A stretch of DNA of 64,000 nt, from contig NZ_FMAQ01000001.1 in the NCBI RefSeq assembly GCF_900094945.1, forward strand, positions 248,001 to 312,000, written 5' to 3'. A program made the translations under genes and the position numbers. This DNA is from Gilliamella bombicola (GTDB taxonomy: Bacteria > Pseudomonadota > Gammaproteobacteria > Enterobacterales > Orbaceae). The notes beneath the pieces are model-generated. The model had not been told where the DNA came from. It did no database searches and saw nothing but the letters and a program-made list of their open reading frames with translations. Shown here in pieces: positions 46,601 through 56,015 of the stretch (position 1 is the stretch's first letter; each line of letters opens with the position of its first letter).

Positions 46601-48103
46601 CTAAGGCGTTATGCAAACAGCTGGATGTTTGCCGGACTTGTATCTGGCGACGTAACCATTCCTCGTGTTGACATCAAAATAATTGTCAGATATCACATCA
46701 CTCGTCCAGTAGCCAGTGAAAGGCATGAAGCCAGCATCGGGGTAACTGTTCATATCACCCCACTCAGTGAAAAAGCCTGCACCTATTCGACGCTGAAAAT
46801 GCTTAGCACCTGACGACGGCGTGGCGCCATCAACTCCTAAACATGGAAAATCCGGACCCACACCACATTTCGCATTGGTTAAATCCTTTATCCTAGGCAG
46901 ACGATAGCCCAAACTACTACACCATTGTATTTGACCTGGAACTGTATCTATTATATCACTTCGATTGACGAACCACTGCCTCAACTTAAATCCATACTTG
47001 ACCACCACATTACCTTGACTATCCTTACCCTCTAACTCAAAAACCTGTGGTAAACTAGGTCTACTAAGTGGACTAGGATTATCTGATTGTATTTGAGTGC
47101 TATCTGCCCTAGGACCACTTAACTGAACACGAGCGAAAACTTCTCTCATATCAGGGGTTTCATTAGGAATTACCATTGTTACGGTAGCCGTTATGCCACT
47201 ACGCGTGACTGGAGCCCACTTCAACTTACTTACATCATTCCCACCACCTGCAGCTAAATAAAAATACAACCCATCAGCACCCGTAGTAGGAAAATTAAGT
47301 CCATAAGATGAAGAACTTGTTGACTGAACCAAAAAACCCTCATAAGTATTCCATATACCAGCAACGTTAGCCGAAACGCCAAGATATGGCCTTGCATAAC
47401 AAACTCTAGGCTGATTCAAATTGATATAATACGTCTTTTCCTGAGCATCAAGATAAGAAGCACGAGGCACCCCATACCGTGTTATTAAACTATGCCTTGT
47501 ACTACTTAATATTACCTCATAAGGACCCTTACATACATCCACTGTATCACTACGATTTACTGTACGACCATACTTATCACGAATATACATAAATATACTT
47601 CCGTCCGCTGTTACACCATAAGTACCTTGACCATCCCCATCATCATCCCCCCAATTACCTTGAGCAATTAAGTCTCTAAAACTCATGGTATTTTTCCCCG
47701 ATGGCACCAACGTGTGTATATCATCAAAAGTACTTATATTCCTTACCAGCATTGGATTTGTTCTACTTGAGGTATCGGATGAAGGGGTGACCCTCGCTCC
47801 ATCTGGCAACGTGATGGCCAATACATCATTTATTGTCGCCCTAGTTCGTCCCCCATCAAACGTCAAATACGGCGCACTACCCTCAATAGCACTTGTGGTT
47901 TTCGCCGATAAAGCCTGCGAATCAAACGAATACGGCAATAACAACAACGCAAAGGCTAACGGTGATGATGATTTCGCTAAGTTCCGTGATGAAAATAAGT
48001 ATTGCATCTGTTTTTGACGACATAGGTAATTAAGCAAATTTAATATATAGGCTTGGCAAACCTGAGGTTTAATACCAAAAATGATACTGAAACAATTCTT
48101 CAT
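46601..48103 (-). CDS. Secreted adhesin-like protein, paralogue of 5924-7549
   Basis: A 500-aa protein with the same plan as its paralogue: signal-like segment SPLAFALLLLPYSFDSQALS (residues ~46-66), then IEGSAPYLTFDGGRTRA, WGDDDGDGQG, RVCYARPYL, and a C-terminal domain with RQWFVNR, IQWCSSLGYRLPRIKDLTNA, RRIGAGFFTEWGDM. Six Cys occupy the same contexts in both, suggesting three disulfides. Residues 1-~32 are an extra leader; an internal Met at ~33 (MQYLFSSRN) may be the true start. The adhesion-domain link (DUF823, RatA/RatB) is from memory. Repeats R4 and R5 lie downstream of its 3' end. The region upstream (48104-48479) shows only AT-rich DNA and promoters. Confidence 0.7.
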   Translation of the reverse strand: MKNCFSIIFGIKPQVCQAYILNLLNYLCRQKQMQYLFSSRNLAKSSSPLAFALLLLPYSFDSQALSAKTTSAIEGSAPYLTFDGGRTRATINDVLAITLPDGARVTPSSDTSSRTNPMLVRNISTFDDIHTLVPSGKNTMSFRDLIAQGNWGDDDGDGQGTYGVTADGSIFMYIRDKYGRTVNRSDTVDVCKGPYEVILSSTRHSLITRYGVPRASYLDAQEKTYYINLNQPRVCYARPYLGVSANVAGIWNTYEGFLVQSTSSSSYGLNFPTTGADGLYFYLAAGGGNDVSKLKWAPVTRSGITATVTMVIPNETPDMREVFARVQLSGPRADSTQIQSDNPSPLSRPSLPQVFELEGKDSQGNVVVKYGFKLRQWFVNRSDIIDTVPGQIQWCSSLGYRLPRIKDLTNAKCGVGPDFPCLGVDGATPSSGAKHFQRRIGAGFFTEWGDMNSYPDAGFMPFTGYWTSDVISDNYFDVNTRNGYVARYKSGKHPAVCITP

Positions 48104-48381
48104 AATGTCTTACCTGTCAAGTAGCTTTTGAATTTTATTTTCAATAGTTTTATATTGGTTTTATACTCTATTTGAGTAGTTTTTCTTTCAAAGTATAACT
48201 AGTTAAAAACAGATAACCACTTTTTTTTATTAAAGTTTTGTAATGTTTTGTTAGTTTTAGTATTGAAACTTTAGTTGGAAAAACTTTTAGGTGCGTGTAA
48301 ACAAATATTATACATTAGTTAACAATTGATGGAACAAAAATCGATTAAACGTATCTATTTTTAAACAAACTGATTATTCTC

Positions 48382-48411
48382 TTGAAAGTAAAAAATTAAA
48401 AAGTATATAAT
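48382..48411 (+). promoter_or_regulatory. Sigma-70-type promoter before the DUF4177 gene
   Basis: TTGAAA, 18-bp spacer, TATAAT. The start point would be near 48418, giving a ~60-nt leader that contains GGAG far from the ATG. Confidence 0.6.
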
Positions 48412-48479
48412 GCCGTCCCATTTTTGGAGTGACTTATTATTAAAAATAATGATTTATTAAAAGCTAATGAATTAATTAT

Positions 48480-48695
48480 ATGAAAGAATATAAGGTTATT
48501 GTTTTTCAAGAAGGAACTTTGTCTTCGTTACTTTTGGGTAACGCTAATGTTAATGAGGTTAAATTTACTGAAGCCTTAAATAAGAATGCAGAACAAGGTT
48601 GGCGAGTTGTTACCATGGAAAAAGACATACGTCGCTTATTTTTATTTTGGAAAAGAGAAGCTTATTTAGTGGTACTTGAACGAGAACGAAACTAA
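48480..48695 (+). CDS. DUF4177 family small protein
   Basis: A 71-aa protein fitting DUF4177: MKEYKVIVFQEG, a central KFTEALNKNAEQGWRVVTME and a basic, aromatic LFWKREAYLVVLERER end. The family is widespread and of unknown function. No ribosome site lies close to the ATG; a GGAG is 51 nt upstream, and a short open frame ends across the ATG (ATATGA), hinting at coupling. Confidence 0.8.
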   Translation: MKEYKVIVFQEGTLSSLLLGNANVNEVKFTEALNKNAEQGWRVVTMEKDIRRLFLFWKREAYLVVLERERN

Positions 48696-48894
48696 ATAAA
48701 ACTGAATTTGCTTATCTATTTTTACATATAATTGTCTAACAAAGTAAAAATAGATAAGGAATGTCTGATAGTTAGATTAGGAATCAATACAGTTTTCACT
48801 CTCCCCTAAATAAACTCAACTTAATCCCCATACACAAAGTAATATCGCCTATTTTTTATAATTAAATATAAATTTCAATATAAGAAGCTAAAAA

Positions 48895-49278
48895 CTAGGA
48901 TGTACGCTGCAATCTTTGCTCGGCCAAGGCAAGGAAAATGATGCCAATAATAATACATAACGCACCTAATAACCGAGTAATGGTAATTTGTTCATTAAAA
49001 ACAATAACAGATACCAGCATAACTGTAACCACTTGTAAATGAGAAGCCGCAAACGCAGGACCTACTGGTGCTTTTTTTAATAATACCATCCAAGTAATAA
49101 AAGCCCCTGTATAGCCCAGCATAACTAAGTAAGCCCAACCATAAGTAAAAATTCGGACTAACCAATCAAAACTAGCTTCAAAAGGCAAGGCTGATAGTGC
49201 GGTTAATTTAAAACTAGTTTGCCCAAAGGTGTCAAAAAATAGCAATAAAATAAAACCGATGATATAAAATTTTTTCAT
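48895..49278 (-). CDS. Small EamA/DMT-superfamily membrane protein, second of a pair
   Basis: A 127-aa protein with four hydrophobic segments and a short basic tail, the half-size form of the EamA/DMT fold (like SMR or ArnE/ArnF). Its ATG overlaps the stop of the partner gene (TAATG), so the two are coupled and probably form a heterodimer. The C-terminal EQITITRLLGALCIIIGIIF is the EamA signature. The substrate is unknown; drug, polyamine or lipid-linked substrates are all possible for the superfamily. Confidence 0.7.
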   Translation of the reverse strand: MKKFYIIGFILLLFFDTFGQTSFKLTALSALPFEASFDWLVRIFTYGWAYLVMLGYTGAFITWMVLLKKAPVGPAFAASHLQVVTVMLVSVIVFNEQITITRLLGALCIIIGIIFLALAEQRLQRTS

Positions 49279-49643
49279 TAAGTTAGCCCCACTAATACTA
49301 CGCCAGTCGTGATAAAAAATATTCCTACGATTCGGAATAAAGTAAGGTGTTCTTTAAATAAGATCCGTCCAGCTAACATCACTGTGATAATATTAAAGGA
49401 TCCCAATAAAATGCCTGCCGATAATGGCACTTGACTTAAAAATGCCAACCAAAAAATAAACCCAAGAAAGTAAGCACCAAAGCCGATCCAAAGCCAGAAA
49501 TTTCCAAATAATTTTTGCCAATAGCATAAGCCTTGCTTTTTTGGAGATGTGATCGCCGCATACTTGAACGCAATTTGCCCAACGGTGTCGCAAACAATAT
49601 TTATTAACCAAAGAACGATAATTAAGGTTGACACTGCTGACAA
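49278..49643 (-). CDS. Small EamA/DMT-superfamily membrane protein, first of a pair
   Basis: A 121-aa four-TM protein, related to its downstream neighbour (shared DTxGQxxFK near the N-terminus and KEHLTLFRIVGIFFITTGVV near the end). Its start overlaps the 3' end of zur by 22 bp, so the pair is read from the same transcript as zur or is coupled to it. Confidence 0.7.
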   Translation of the reverse strand: MSAVSTLIIVLWLINIVCDTVGQIAFKYAAITSPKKQGLCYWQKLFGNFWLWIGFGAYFLGFIFWLAFLSQVPLSAGILLGSFNIITVMLAGRILFKEHLTLFRIVGIFFITTGVVLVGLT

Positions 49644-50056
49644 AGTCCATGTATTTCAAGCACGCTGTGCTTTATTAAAAATTGATTTTGGTGCGCAAGT
49701 TGTTTTAGCTGTTCTTCGATTTGCTCAGAGTGTTTTTCAATAATTTGTTGGCATTTATCGCAAATCAATAAAATTGATATATGTTCTGGGTCTTGAAAAT
49801 GTGGGCAAATAATATAGCTATTCGAAGATTCCACTTTGTGGATAAAGCCTTGCTCAAGTAGAAATTCAAGCGCACGATAAATTGTTGGCGGTTTAGCTTG
49901 TGGTTCGCTGACTTTAAGTAGATCAAGAAGATCATACGCACTCATTGCTCTATTAGCCGTTAACATGATGTCTAAGACAGTTCGACGTTGCGTTGTCAGT
50001 TTAATACCACGTTTTTTGCATAAAGTTTCAATTTTTTCAATTAGCATATTATGCAT
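49622..50056 (-). CDS. zur: Zinc uptake regulator Zur (Fur family)
   Basis: A 144-aa Fur-family repressor. The N-terminal winged helix has KLTTQRRTVLDIML and KPPTIYRALEFL. The dimer domain carries CDKCQQIIEKH and a C-terminal CQQC, the structural zinc cysteines. The short N-terminus, lack of the Fur HHDH-type block, and HGLCQQC end favour Zur over Fur. AAAGGA precedes the ATG. No Zur box could be identified confidently in the window. Confidence 0.82.
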   Translation of the reverse strand: MHNMLIEKIETLCKKRGIKLTTQRRTVLDIMLTANRAMSAYDLLDLLKVSEPQAKPPTIYRALEFLLEQGFIHKVESSNSYIICPHFQDPEHISILLICDKCQQIIEKHSEQIEEQLKQLAHQNQFLIKHSVLEIHGLCQQCQP

Positions 50057-50072
50057 TTGGTTTCCTTTGCCT

Positions 50073-50351
50073 TTAGTGATGATTTTTTTGTGTCGCTTTT
50101 TTTCGTCTTATTTCTTTAGGATCATTGATTAAAGGGCGGTATAGTTCAATACGATCACCATTTTTAACCAATTCATTAAGATTACAACGCTTTCCATAAA
50201 TGCCAATTAAATGCTCATCTAATTTTATTTGGCATATCGTTAAGATATTGGATTTTGTAATTGCTTGCAAGACATTCGTTTGTTCGTCAACATTGCAATC
50301 AATGACTGTGGAGTTATTCGGTAACGCATAAACAACTTGAATATTAATCAT
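50073..50351 (-). CDS. rnfH: RnfH/RatB family ubiquitin-fold protein
   Basis: A 92-aa beta-grasp protein (INIQVVYALPNNSTVIDCNV at the start; KNGDRIELYRPLINDPKEIR near the end). The ATG at 50351 overlaps the ratA stop (ATGATTAA), giving translational coupling; a longer frame begins at 50387. The ratA-ratB pair next to smpB is conserved in gammaproteobacteria. Whether it acts as an antitoxin is not settled. Confidence 0.85.
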   Translation of the reverse strand: MINIQVVYALPNNSTVIDCNVDEQTNVLQAITKSNILTICQIKLDEHLIGIYGKRCNLNELVKNGDRIELYRPLINDPKEIRRKKATQKNHH

Positions 50352-50781
50352 CTTGATAAATCTGCCTTGCTCGTTTTGAAAACGCATTAACCATACCAGT
50401 CATGACTTCTTTAAAAACGGGGGTAAAAGTCATACCTAATAATTTATTTTTGAACTCAAAATTTAAAGTCAAACTAATTTTACTTTTGTTTTCAGCAATT
50501 TCAACAAATTGCCATCGCCCCGATAACTGTTTAAATGGACCATCTAAAAGTCTCATATCAATTGAATTAGGTTCATTGATTTGATTTAATGTAGTGAACG
50601 ATTTTTTAAAACCAAACTTTTCAACCTCAATAAATGCAGCAATAGTATTATCTTGTTTTCTAATAATACCAGTTGCTATACAATCAGGGACAAATTCTGG
50701 GTATTTTTCAATATCATTGACTAAAGCAAACATTTGCTCGATTGAATAAGGTTCGATAACTTCGTGAAAAACATGTGCCAT
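50344..50781 (-). CDS. ratA: RatA family toxin / START-domain protein
   Basis: A 145-aa COQ10-like (START fold) protein. PYSIEQMFALVNDIEKYPEF and LLDGPFKQLSGRW match RatA, which in E. coli binds 50S subunits and blocks 70S formation; homologues also bind ubiquinone. ATG 50781 aligns with the known start; an upstream frame from 50814 is not needed. It is divergent from smpB. Confidence 0.88.
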   Translation of the reverse strand: MAHVFHEVIEPYSIEQMFALVNDIEKYPEFVPDCIATGIIRKQDNTIAAFIEVEKFGFKKSFTTLNQINEPNSIDMRLLDGPFKQLSGRWQFVEIAENKSKISLTLNFEFKNKLLGMTFTPVFKEVMTGMVNAFSKRARQIYQDD

Positions 50782-50847
50782 AATAATAAAATAAAAAAGT
50801 AAAATTAGTAGCATATAATATCACGTAACTCTATAATAACGCACATT

Positions 50848-51330
50848 ATGACTAAGAAAAAATCACACAAGCCAGGTTCGGCAACTATTGCATTAAATAA
50901 ACGAGCACGCCATGAGTACTTCATTGAAGAAGAAATCGAGGCGGGCTTATCCCTGCAAGGCTGGGAAGTGAAATCACTGCGAGCAGGCAAGGCCAATATT
51001 AGTGATAGCTATGTTCTACTCAAAGACGGTGAAGCATGGCTATTTGGGGCAACCATTACACCACTAAATGTCGCCTCGACGCATGTTATTTGCGAACCAA
51101 TGCGTAATCGCAAGTTACTACTAAATGAGCGAGAGCTCAATTCATTATTTGGTCAAATTAATCGCCAAGGTTATACCGTTGTTGCCCTTTCTTTATATTG
51201 GAAGAACGCATGGGCAAAAGTAAAAATTGGTGTTGCCAAAGGGAAGAAAGAATACGACAAACGCACTGATATTAAAGAACGTCAATGGCAAGTTGATAAA
51301 GCACGCATTATGAAAAACGCAAATCGATAG
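50848..51330 (+). CDS. smpB: SsrA-binding protein SmpB
   Basis: A 160-aa trans-translation factor. [39 protein letters not shown] and the basic tail [20 protein letters not shown] are diagnostic. It is divergent from ratA. The tmRNA gene that often lies downstream was not seen in 51331-51454. Confidence 0.96.
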   Translation: MTKKKSHKPGSATIALNKRARHEYFIEEEIEAGLSLQGWEVKSLRAGKANISDSYVLLKDGEAWLFGATITPLNVASTHVICEPMRNRKLLLNERELNSLFGQINRQGYTVVALSLYWKNAWAKVKIGVAKGKKEYDKRTDIKERQWQVDKARIMKNANR

Positions 51331-51416
51331 CGGCTTTACTTTATACTGTTTTTTCAATGTGGCTAAAAAGCATCTAACTACTAACAACTATTCATATTTT
51401 AATTGTTGCTATAAAA

Positions 51417-51444
51417 AAATAACCGCTACAAAGCGGTTATTTTT
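51417..51444. terminator. Bidirectional terminator between smpB and the GH28 gene
   Basis: AAATAACCGC/GCGGTTATTT with a 6-nt loop; A-run and T-run on either side serve both convergent genes. Confidence 0.88.
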
Positions 51445-51454
51445 GGCGATAATA

Positions 51455-52777
51455 TTAAACCGTAAGACTTACTAATTTACCATCTTGTTTGACAAATGAT
51501 TGATTAACATAAACGTTCGTACTGTTTCTAATATTCAGTGGTTCGCTAACGATATTATCAATAATTACATTGTTAAATAAAATGCTATCTGCGTTTTCAA
51601 TAAAAAATCCTTTTCCTGCTTCAGGTTTGACATCTTTAAACATGTCAACTTCCCCCGCTTGAGCATTAACTTGCATTGATATCCGGATATTATCAAACGA
51701 AATATTAGATATTGGTGATTCAGGAATACCATATAAAAATCCGGCATAAGCTCGGACATTTTTCGCAATAATATTAGAAAAACTGATATTATTACATGCT
51801 GGTGTTGATTCATTAACTTGTAATGCCTCTTTATTCCAAACAATAGGATCATTACCTTTAGGCCCACAATAGTAATAGTAGTTCATGACAAATGCTGACA
51901 GTACTTCGTCCATAACAATATTGCTAAAAGTAATATCCGAAATTATTCCACCTCGACCCCGGCGAGTTTTAAATCTAACTCCACGATCGGTTTTTTGAAA
52001 CACACAATTAGTAATAGTCACATTCCTAATACAGCCACTCATTTCACTACCTAACACTACGGCTCCGTGACCATGAATCATATTACAATTAGTAATTAAA
52101 ATGTTTTCACAAGGGCTTTTTTCAGCTGTTTCTTCTGTACCTGCTTTAATCGCAATACAATCATCCCCCACGTCAATATAACAATTTGATATTCTAACAT
52201 TACGACAAGATTCTGGGTTAATTCCATCTGTATTTGGTGAGTCAGCAGGATTTAAAATCGATACATTATCTATAACCACATTATTTGATTCCATTGGATG
52301 TACCGTCCAGCTTGGTGATTGAGTTAAAAATAGTTTTTCAATAGTTACTCGTTCACAAAAATCAAATCCAATCAGATAAGGTCTTGGATATTTAAGGCTA
52401 CTACGCTCATTACGGAAAATATGCCACCATTTTTGACCATTACCATCGATTGTACCGCCACCAGTGATAATCACATTTTCAATATTTTTTCCATATATAC
52501 ATGGCATGTATATATCTTGTTTTACGCCTTCCCAACGCGAATTAACAATAGGATAATCATTTGAATTATTAGAAAATAGTAAAGTTGCACCTTGCTCAAT
52601 AACAAAAGTTAAATTGCTACAGAATTGAATTGCCCCTGTATAATAAATGCCTGAAGGAACAACGACTGTTCCTCCACCTAACTTTTTAATATGCTGTATT
52701 GCTTTTTCAAAAGCAATGGTATTCATTGATTTCCCATCACCAATAGCGCCAAAATCTATTACTGATACTGTTGTCAT
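51455..52777 (-). CDS. GH28 polygalacturonase-family enzyme, no signal peptide
   Basis: A 440-aa beta-helix glycosidase. The GH28 catalytic set is present: NTDG near residue 181, DD in DVGDDCIAIK near 204, GHG near 231 and RFK near 263. The N-terminus (TTVSVIDFGAIGDGKSMNT) has no signal peptide, so it should act in the cytoplasm on short oligogalacturonides, as an exo-enzyme releasing galacturonate. AGGA precedes the ATG. Last gene of the exuT-uxaCBA-transporter operon, directly behind the GPH transporter. Confidence 0.88.
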   Translation of the reverse strand: MTTVSVIDFGAIGDGKSMNTIAFEKAIQHIKKLGGGTVVVPSGIYYTGAIQFCSNLTFVIEQGATLLFSNNSNDYPIVNSRWEGVKQDIYMPCIYGKNIENVIITGGGTIDGNGQKWWHIFRNERSSLKYPRPYLIGFDFCERVTIEKLFLTQSPSWTVHPMESNNVVIDNVSILNPADSPNTDGINPESCRNVRISNCYIDVGDDCIAIKAGTEETAEKSPCENILITNCNMIHGHGAVVLGSEMSGCIRNVTITNCVFQKTDRGVRFKTRRGRGGIISDITFSNIVMDEVLSAFVMNYYYYCGPKGNDPIVWNKEALQVNESTPACNNISFSNIIAKNVRAYAGFLYGIPESPISNISFDNIRISMQVNAQAGEVDMFKDVKPEAGKGFFIENADSILFNNVIIDNIVSEPLNIRNSTNVYVNQSFVKQDGKLVSLTV

Positions 52778-52906
52778 TATTTTTCCTTACTGTTTTATAA
52801 ACGGTAATTAAATAATTTTTATTTACCGTTTATTAATTAACGAATAAATAACAGAATTTGCAATAATTAATCCTGATAATTTATTTAATATAATTCTATT
52901 TTGTCG

Positions 52907-54409
52907 TTACACTTTTTGTTTAAAACCAATATTGTTATTACCAAAGCATTTTTCATAAGCAATACCTGATAATTCTTCGACTACTTTTTTGGTTTCAGGG
53001 GTAACATCTTCCATTTTTCCACCTTGTCGAATACGTGCAACTTCATTAATAATGACTGAATGTGTAGCATGATCAAGTTTCATTCTCCACGCAAAGAAAC
53101 AACCGATCAATGCCATGCCAATAACACCATAAATAATAATGCCATTAATAGCATCAATGGCACTTTGCGGCTGTACATGTGATTTTGATTCAAATCCATA
53201 AGCACTTAATATAATACCGAGTATAAATACAATAGATGCGCGAACTAATTTTCCTGCCATTGTCATCGCGCCAGCATAAACACCTTCACGGCGTCGATTC
53301 GTCACTACTTCATCAACGTCAGCAAGGAAGACATAAACACTCCACGGAATGTAATAAACACCGCCAGTTCCTAAACCAAACCAAATGGTAATACCAATAA
53401 CAATCCAAGTCGCCTGAGGAAGATTAAAATAGTAGATGCCGACATAACCAATCATTGATGAAACAACAATCAGTAACGCAATAATGAACGGTTTTTTAAA
53501 TCCTTTTTTAGCACAATACATCATAAAGAAAGCAGTTGAAAATAATTGACAAATACTACTCAAAGAGTTCATTGAGGCAACAAATGATCGTGGTTCACCT
53601 AAGCTAAATACGATAAAATAAGTAAATACAGCAGTAAATAACCATTCGGCACCAAAACCAAACAAATACATTCCTAAATGAGTTCTAAAAGTTTTAATAC
53701 GGAAGGTCGAAAATATATCAATAAAAAGTTTTTTGATTGCTTCAAAAAAGCTATGTACATGTTCATCTTTAACTTGCTCTTTTGGTTTTTCCCAACTGTT
53801 ACAATAGAGCAAAATTAACGCCGACATCATAATCGCAGCATAAGTAATACCAGTTAACAAAAACGGAGTTGCTGACTCTTTGCTATAAAAGTAAAAGAAA
53901 ACCCCCGGTATTGCAGCACCTAAGAAATTAGCTACTTTACCAAACATTGCTTTTGAACCAGTTAAATAAGTACGCTGAGAAAAATTAGAAGTCATTTCAA
54001 CAGGTAAGGTATTAAATGGGATCATAATACTGGTATAAATGATTTCAAATAGAATATATGTAATAAGGTAATACCAAAATCCCATTCCATTAATCCATAA
54101 CATTGGGTAAATCGTCATCAATGGAATACCCATTAGGATAAAAAATCGACGCCTCCCAAAACGTTGACCTATTTTAGTTTGATAAAAATTGTCGGTAATA
54201 AAGCCCATTAATGGGTTCAAGATTACATCCAAATAAGTCGCAATAGAGAAAATTACTGCGGCTTGAACAACGGTTAACCCACAAAATGTAGTATAAAAAT
54301 AGAGTAACCATGCACCACTAATTGCAAGCGCACCACTACCAATTAAATTACCACTTCCGTAGGAAAATCTTACTAACCATGTGATTTTTCTATCTTTATT
54401 ATTTTCCAT
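52907..54409 (-). CDS. GPH-family sugar transporter, likely for oligogalacturonides
   Basis: A 500-aa member of the glycoside-pentoside-hexuronide:cation symporter family. It has about 12 TM segments and the conserved DVILNPLMGFITDN and FGRRRFFILMGIP motifs after TM2. The position between uxaA and a cytoplasmic GH28 enzyme suggests a TogT/OgtA-like carrier of galacturonate oligomers; a monomer or other glycoside carrier is the alternative. AGGA precedes the ATG. Confidence 0.78.
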   Translation of the reverse strand: MENNKDRKITWLVRFSYGSGNLIGSGALAISGAWLLYFYTTFCGLTVVQAAVIFSIATYLDVILNPLMGFITDNFYQTKIGQRFGRRRFFILMGIPLMTIYPMLWINGMGFWYYLITYILFEIIYTSIMIPFNTLPVEMTSNFSQRTYLTGSKAMFGKVANFLGAAIPGVFFYFYSKESATPFLLTGITYAAIMMSALILLYCNSWEKPKEQVKDEHVHSFFEAIKKLFIDIFSTFRIKTFRTHLGMYLFGFGAEWLFTAVFTYFIVFSLGEPRSFVASMNSLSSICQLFSTAFFMMYCAKKGFKKPFIIALLIVVSSMIGYVGIYYFNLPQATWIVIGITIWFGLGTGGVYYIPWSVYVFLADVDEVVTNRRREGVYAGAMTMAGKLVRASIVFILGIILSAYGFESKSHVQPQSAIDAINGIIIYGVIGMALIGCFFAWRMKLDHATHSVIINEVARIRQGGKMEDVTPETKKVVEELSGIAYEKCFGNNNIGFKQKV

Positions 54410-54502
54410 AATATGATTCCTATATTATTTATAAAAAAAAGCCTCCTGCATTAAGTAAAAGTGACTTAATGACATCATTAACTAATAAATGAATAATTAT
54501 TT

Positions 54503-56002
54503 TTAGAGAGTTACGCCACTTTTTAAAATGGCCAAATTTCTGAAATTATTTTTTTCGTTGCATGTTTTCTTTCCGTTAGCAATAAGAACGATATGCTCAA
54601 TGAATTCTGTTAATAGTGATTGCATTGAAACTCCATGGATAAGTTTTCCTGCATCAAAATCAATCCAATTCACTTTTTTTTCTGCTAATTGACTATTAGT
54701 AGAAATTTTGACAGTAGGTACAACTCCACCATAAGGCGTTCCTCTACCTGTTGTAAATAACACCATATGGCACCCTGCTGCAGATAAAGCACCTGTCGCA
54801 ACCGCATCATTTCCTGGAGCACTGAGCAAATTAAGTCCTTGTTTTGTTAACATTTGCCCATATTTAAGAACATCTATAACTTCACTTCCACCAGCTTTTT
54901 GAGTACAGCCGAGTGATTTTTCTTCTAGTGTGGTGATACCGCCAGCTTTATTTCCTGGTGAGGGGTTTTCATAAATAGGTTGATTATTTGAAATAAAATA
55001 TTGCTTAAAATCATTAATCATATGCACTGTTTTATCAAAGGTCGACTCATCAACACAATGCGACATTAAAATATTTTCAGCACCAAACATTTCTGGCACT
55101 TCAGTGAGTACACTGGTTCCACCATGTGAAATAACGTAATCAGAAAATAACCCAAGCATTGGGTTGGCGGTAATACCAGAAAAACCATCCGAACCACCGC
55201 ACTCTAAACCAAATTTCAATTCACTTAATCGACCTAATTCACGCTTATCATTTTTCATAATAGCGTAAAGTTCTCTTAGGTGACTTAAAGCTGATTCAAC
55301 TTCATCTGTTTCTTGTTGCGCAATAAGGAATCTGACTCGAGATTCATCATATTCACCCAAATCATCTTTGAACTCAGATATTTGGTTATTTTCACAACCC
55401 AGTCCAATCACTAACACTGCTCCAGCATTAGGATGTTTGACTAAATCTTGTAAAATAATTTTGGTATTTTTATGATCTTGTCCTAATTGAGAACATCCAT
55501 AAGGATGCTCAAGCACGGTAATACCATCAATTTCTAATTGATTATTTAACTCATCACAAAACTGTTTAACAATTTGTTGTGCTATACCATTAATACATGT
55601 CACAGTCGGTATAATCCAAAGTTCATTACGAATACCTACTTGACCATTTTTACGACGGTAAATCTGCACTTCCTTGTCTGGTATTTCGTGTAATGAATCA
55701 TTTTTAGACAAATGTGGATGATACTGATAATCATCAATATCATTCAAATTGGTTTTCAAATTTTGTGAATGGATATGTTCACCAGCTTTAATTGAGCAAG
55801 TTGCATGCCCGATAGGCAAACCATATTTAATAATATTTTCACCTTGCTCAAGATCTTTAAGAGCAAATTTATGCCCTTGTTTGATAGATTGTTGTAGATC
55901 AATATGGTGACCATCGACCACAATATTGGCTTCGTGTGCTTCCAAATCTGATAATGCTATACCAACATTATCTTTGTTATTTATTTTTATAAATTTAATC
56001 AT
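54503..56002 (-). CDS. uxaA: Altronate dehydratase UxaA
   Basis: A 499-aa iron-dependent dehydratase converting D-altronate to 2-keto-3-deoxy-D-gluconate. The N-terminal SAF-like region has GHKFALKDLEQGENIIKYGL; the main domain holds GFSGITANPMLGL and the Cys-rich sites HPYGCSQLGQDH and ECGGSDGFSG. ATG 56002 gives a start like E. coli UxaA; a longer frame extends to 56059 into uxaB. It is separated from uxaB by 13 bp and may be coupled. Confidence 0.9.
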   Translation of the reverse strand: MIKFIKINNKDNVGIALSDLEAHEANIVVDGHHIDLQQSIKQGHKFALKDLEQGENIIKYGLPIGHATCSIKAGEHIHSQNLKTNLNDIDDYQYHPHLSKNDSLHEIPDKEVQIYRRKNGQVGIRNELWIIPTVTCINGIAQQIVKQFCDELNNQLEIDGITVLEHPYGCSQLGQDHKNTKIILQDLVKHPNAGAVLVIGLGCENNQISEFKDDLGEYDESRVRFLIAQQETDEVESALSHLRELYAIMKNDKRELGRLSELKFGLECGGSDGFSGITANPMLGLFSDYVISHGGTSVLTEVPEMFGAENILMSHCVDESTFDKTVHMINDFKQYFISNNQPIYENPSPGNKAGGITTLEEKSLGCTQKAGGSEVIDVLKYGQMLTKQGLNLLSAPGNDAVATGALSAAGCHMVLFTTGRGTPYGGVVPTVKISTNSQLAEKKVNWIDFDAGKLIHGVSMQSLLTEFIEHIVLIANGKKTCNEKNNFRNLAILKSGVTL

Positions 56003-56015
56003 CACATCGCTCATT

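Noticed and set aside
50073-50781. ratA-ratB as a novel toxin-antitoxin system
   Set aside because: This is the conserved smpB-adjacent housekeeping pair found across gammaproteobacteria.
51331-51454. tmRNA (ssrA) gene after smpB
   Set aside because: The gap is only ~120 bp, AT-rich, and holds just a terminator.
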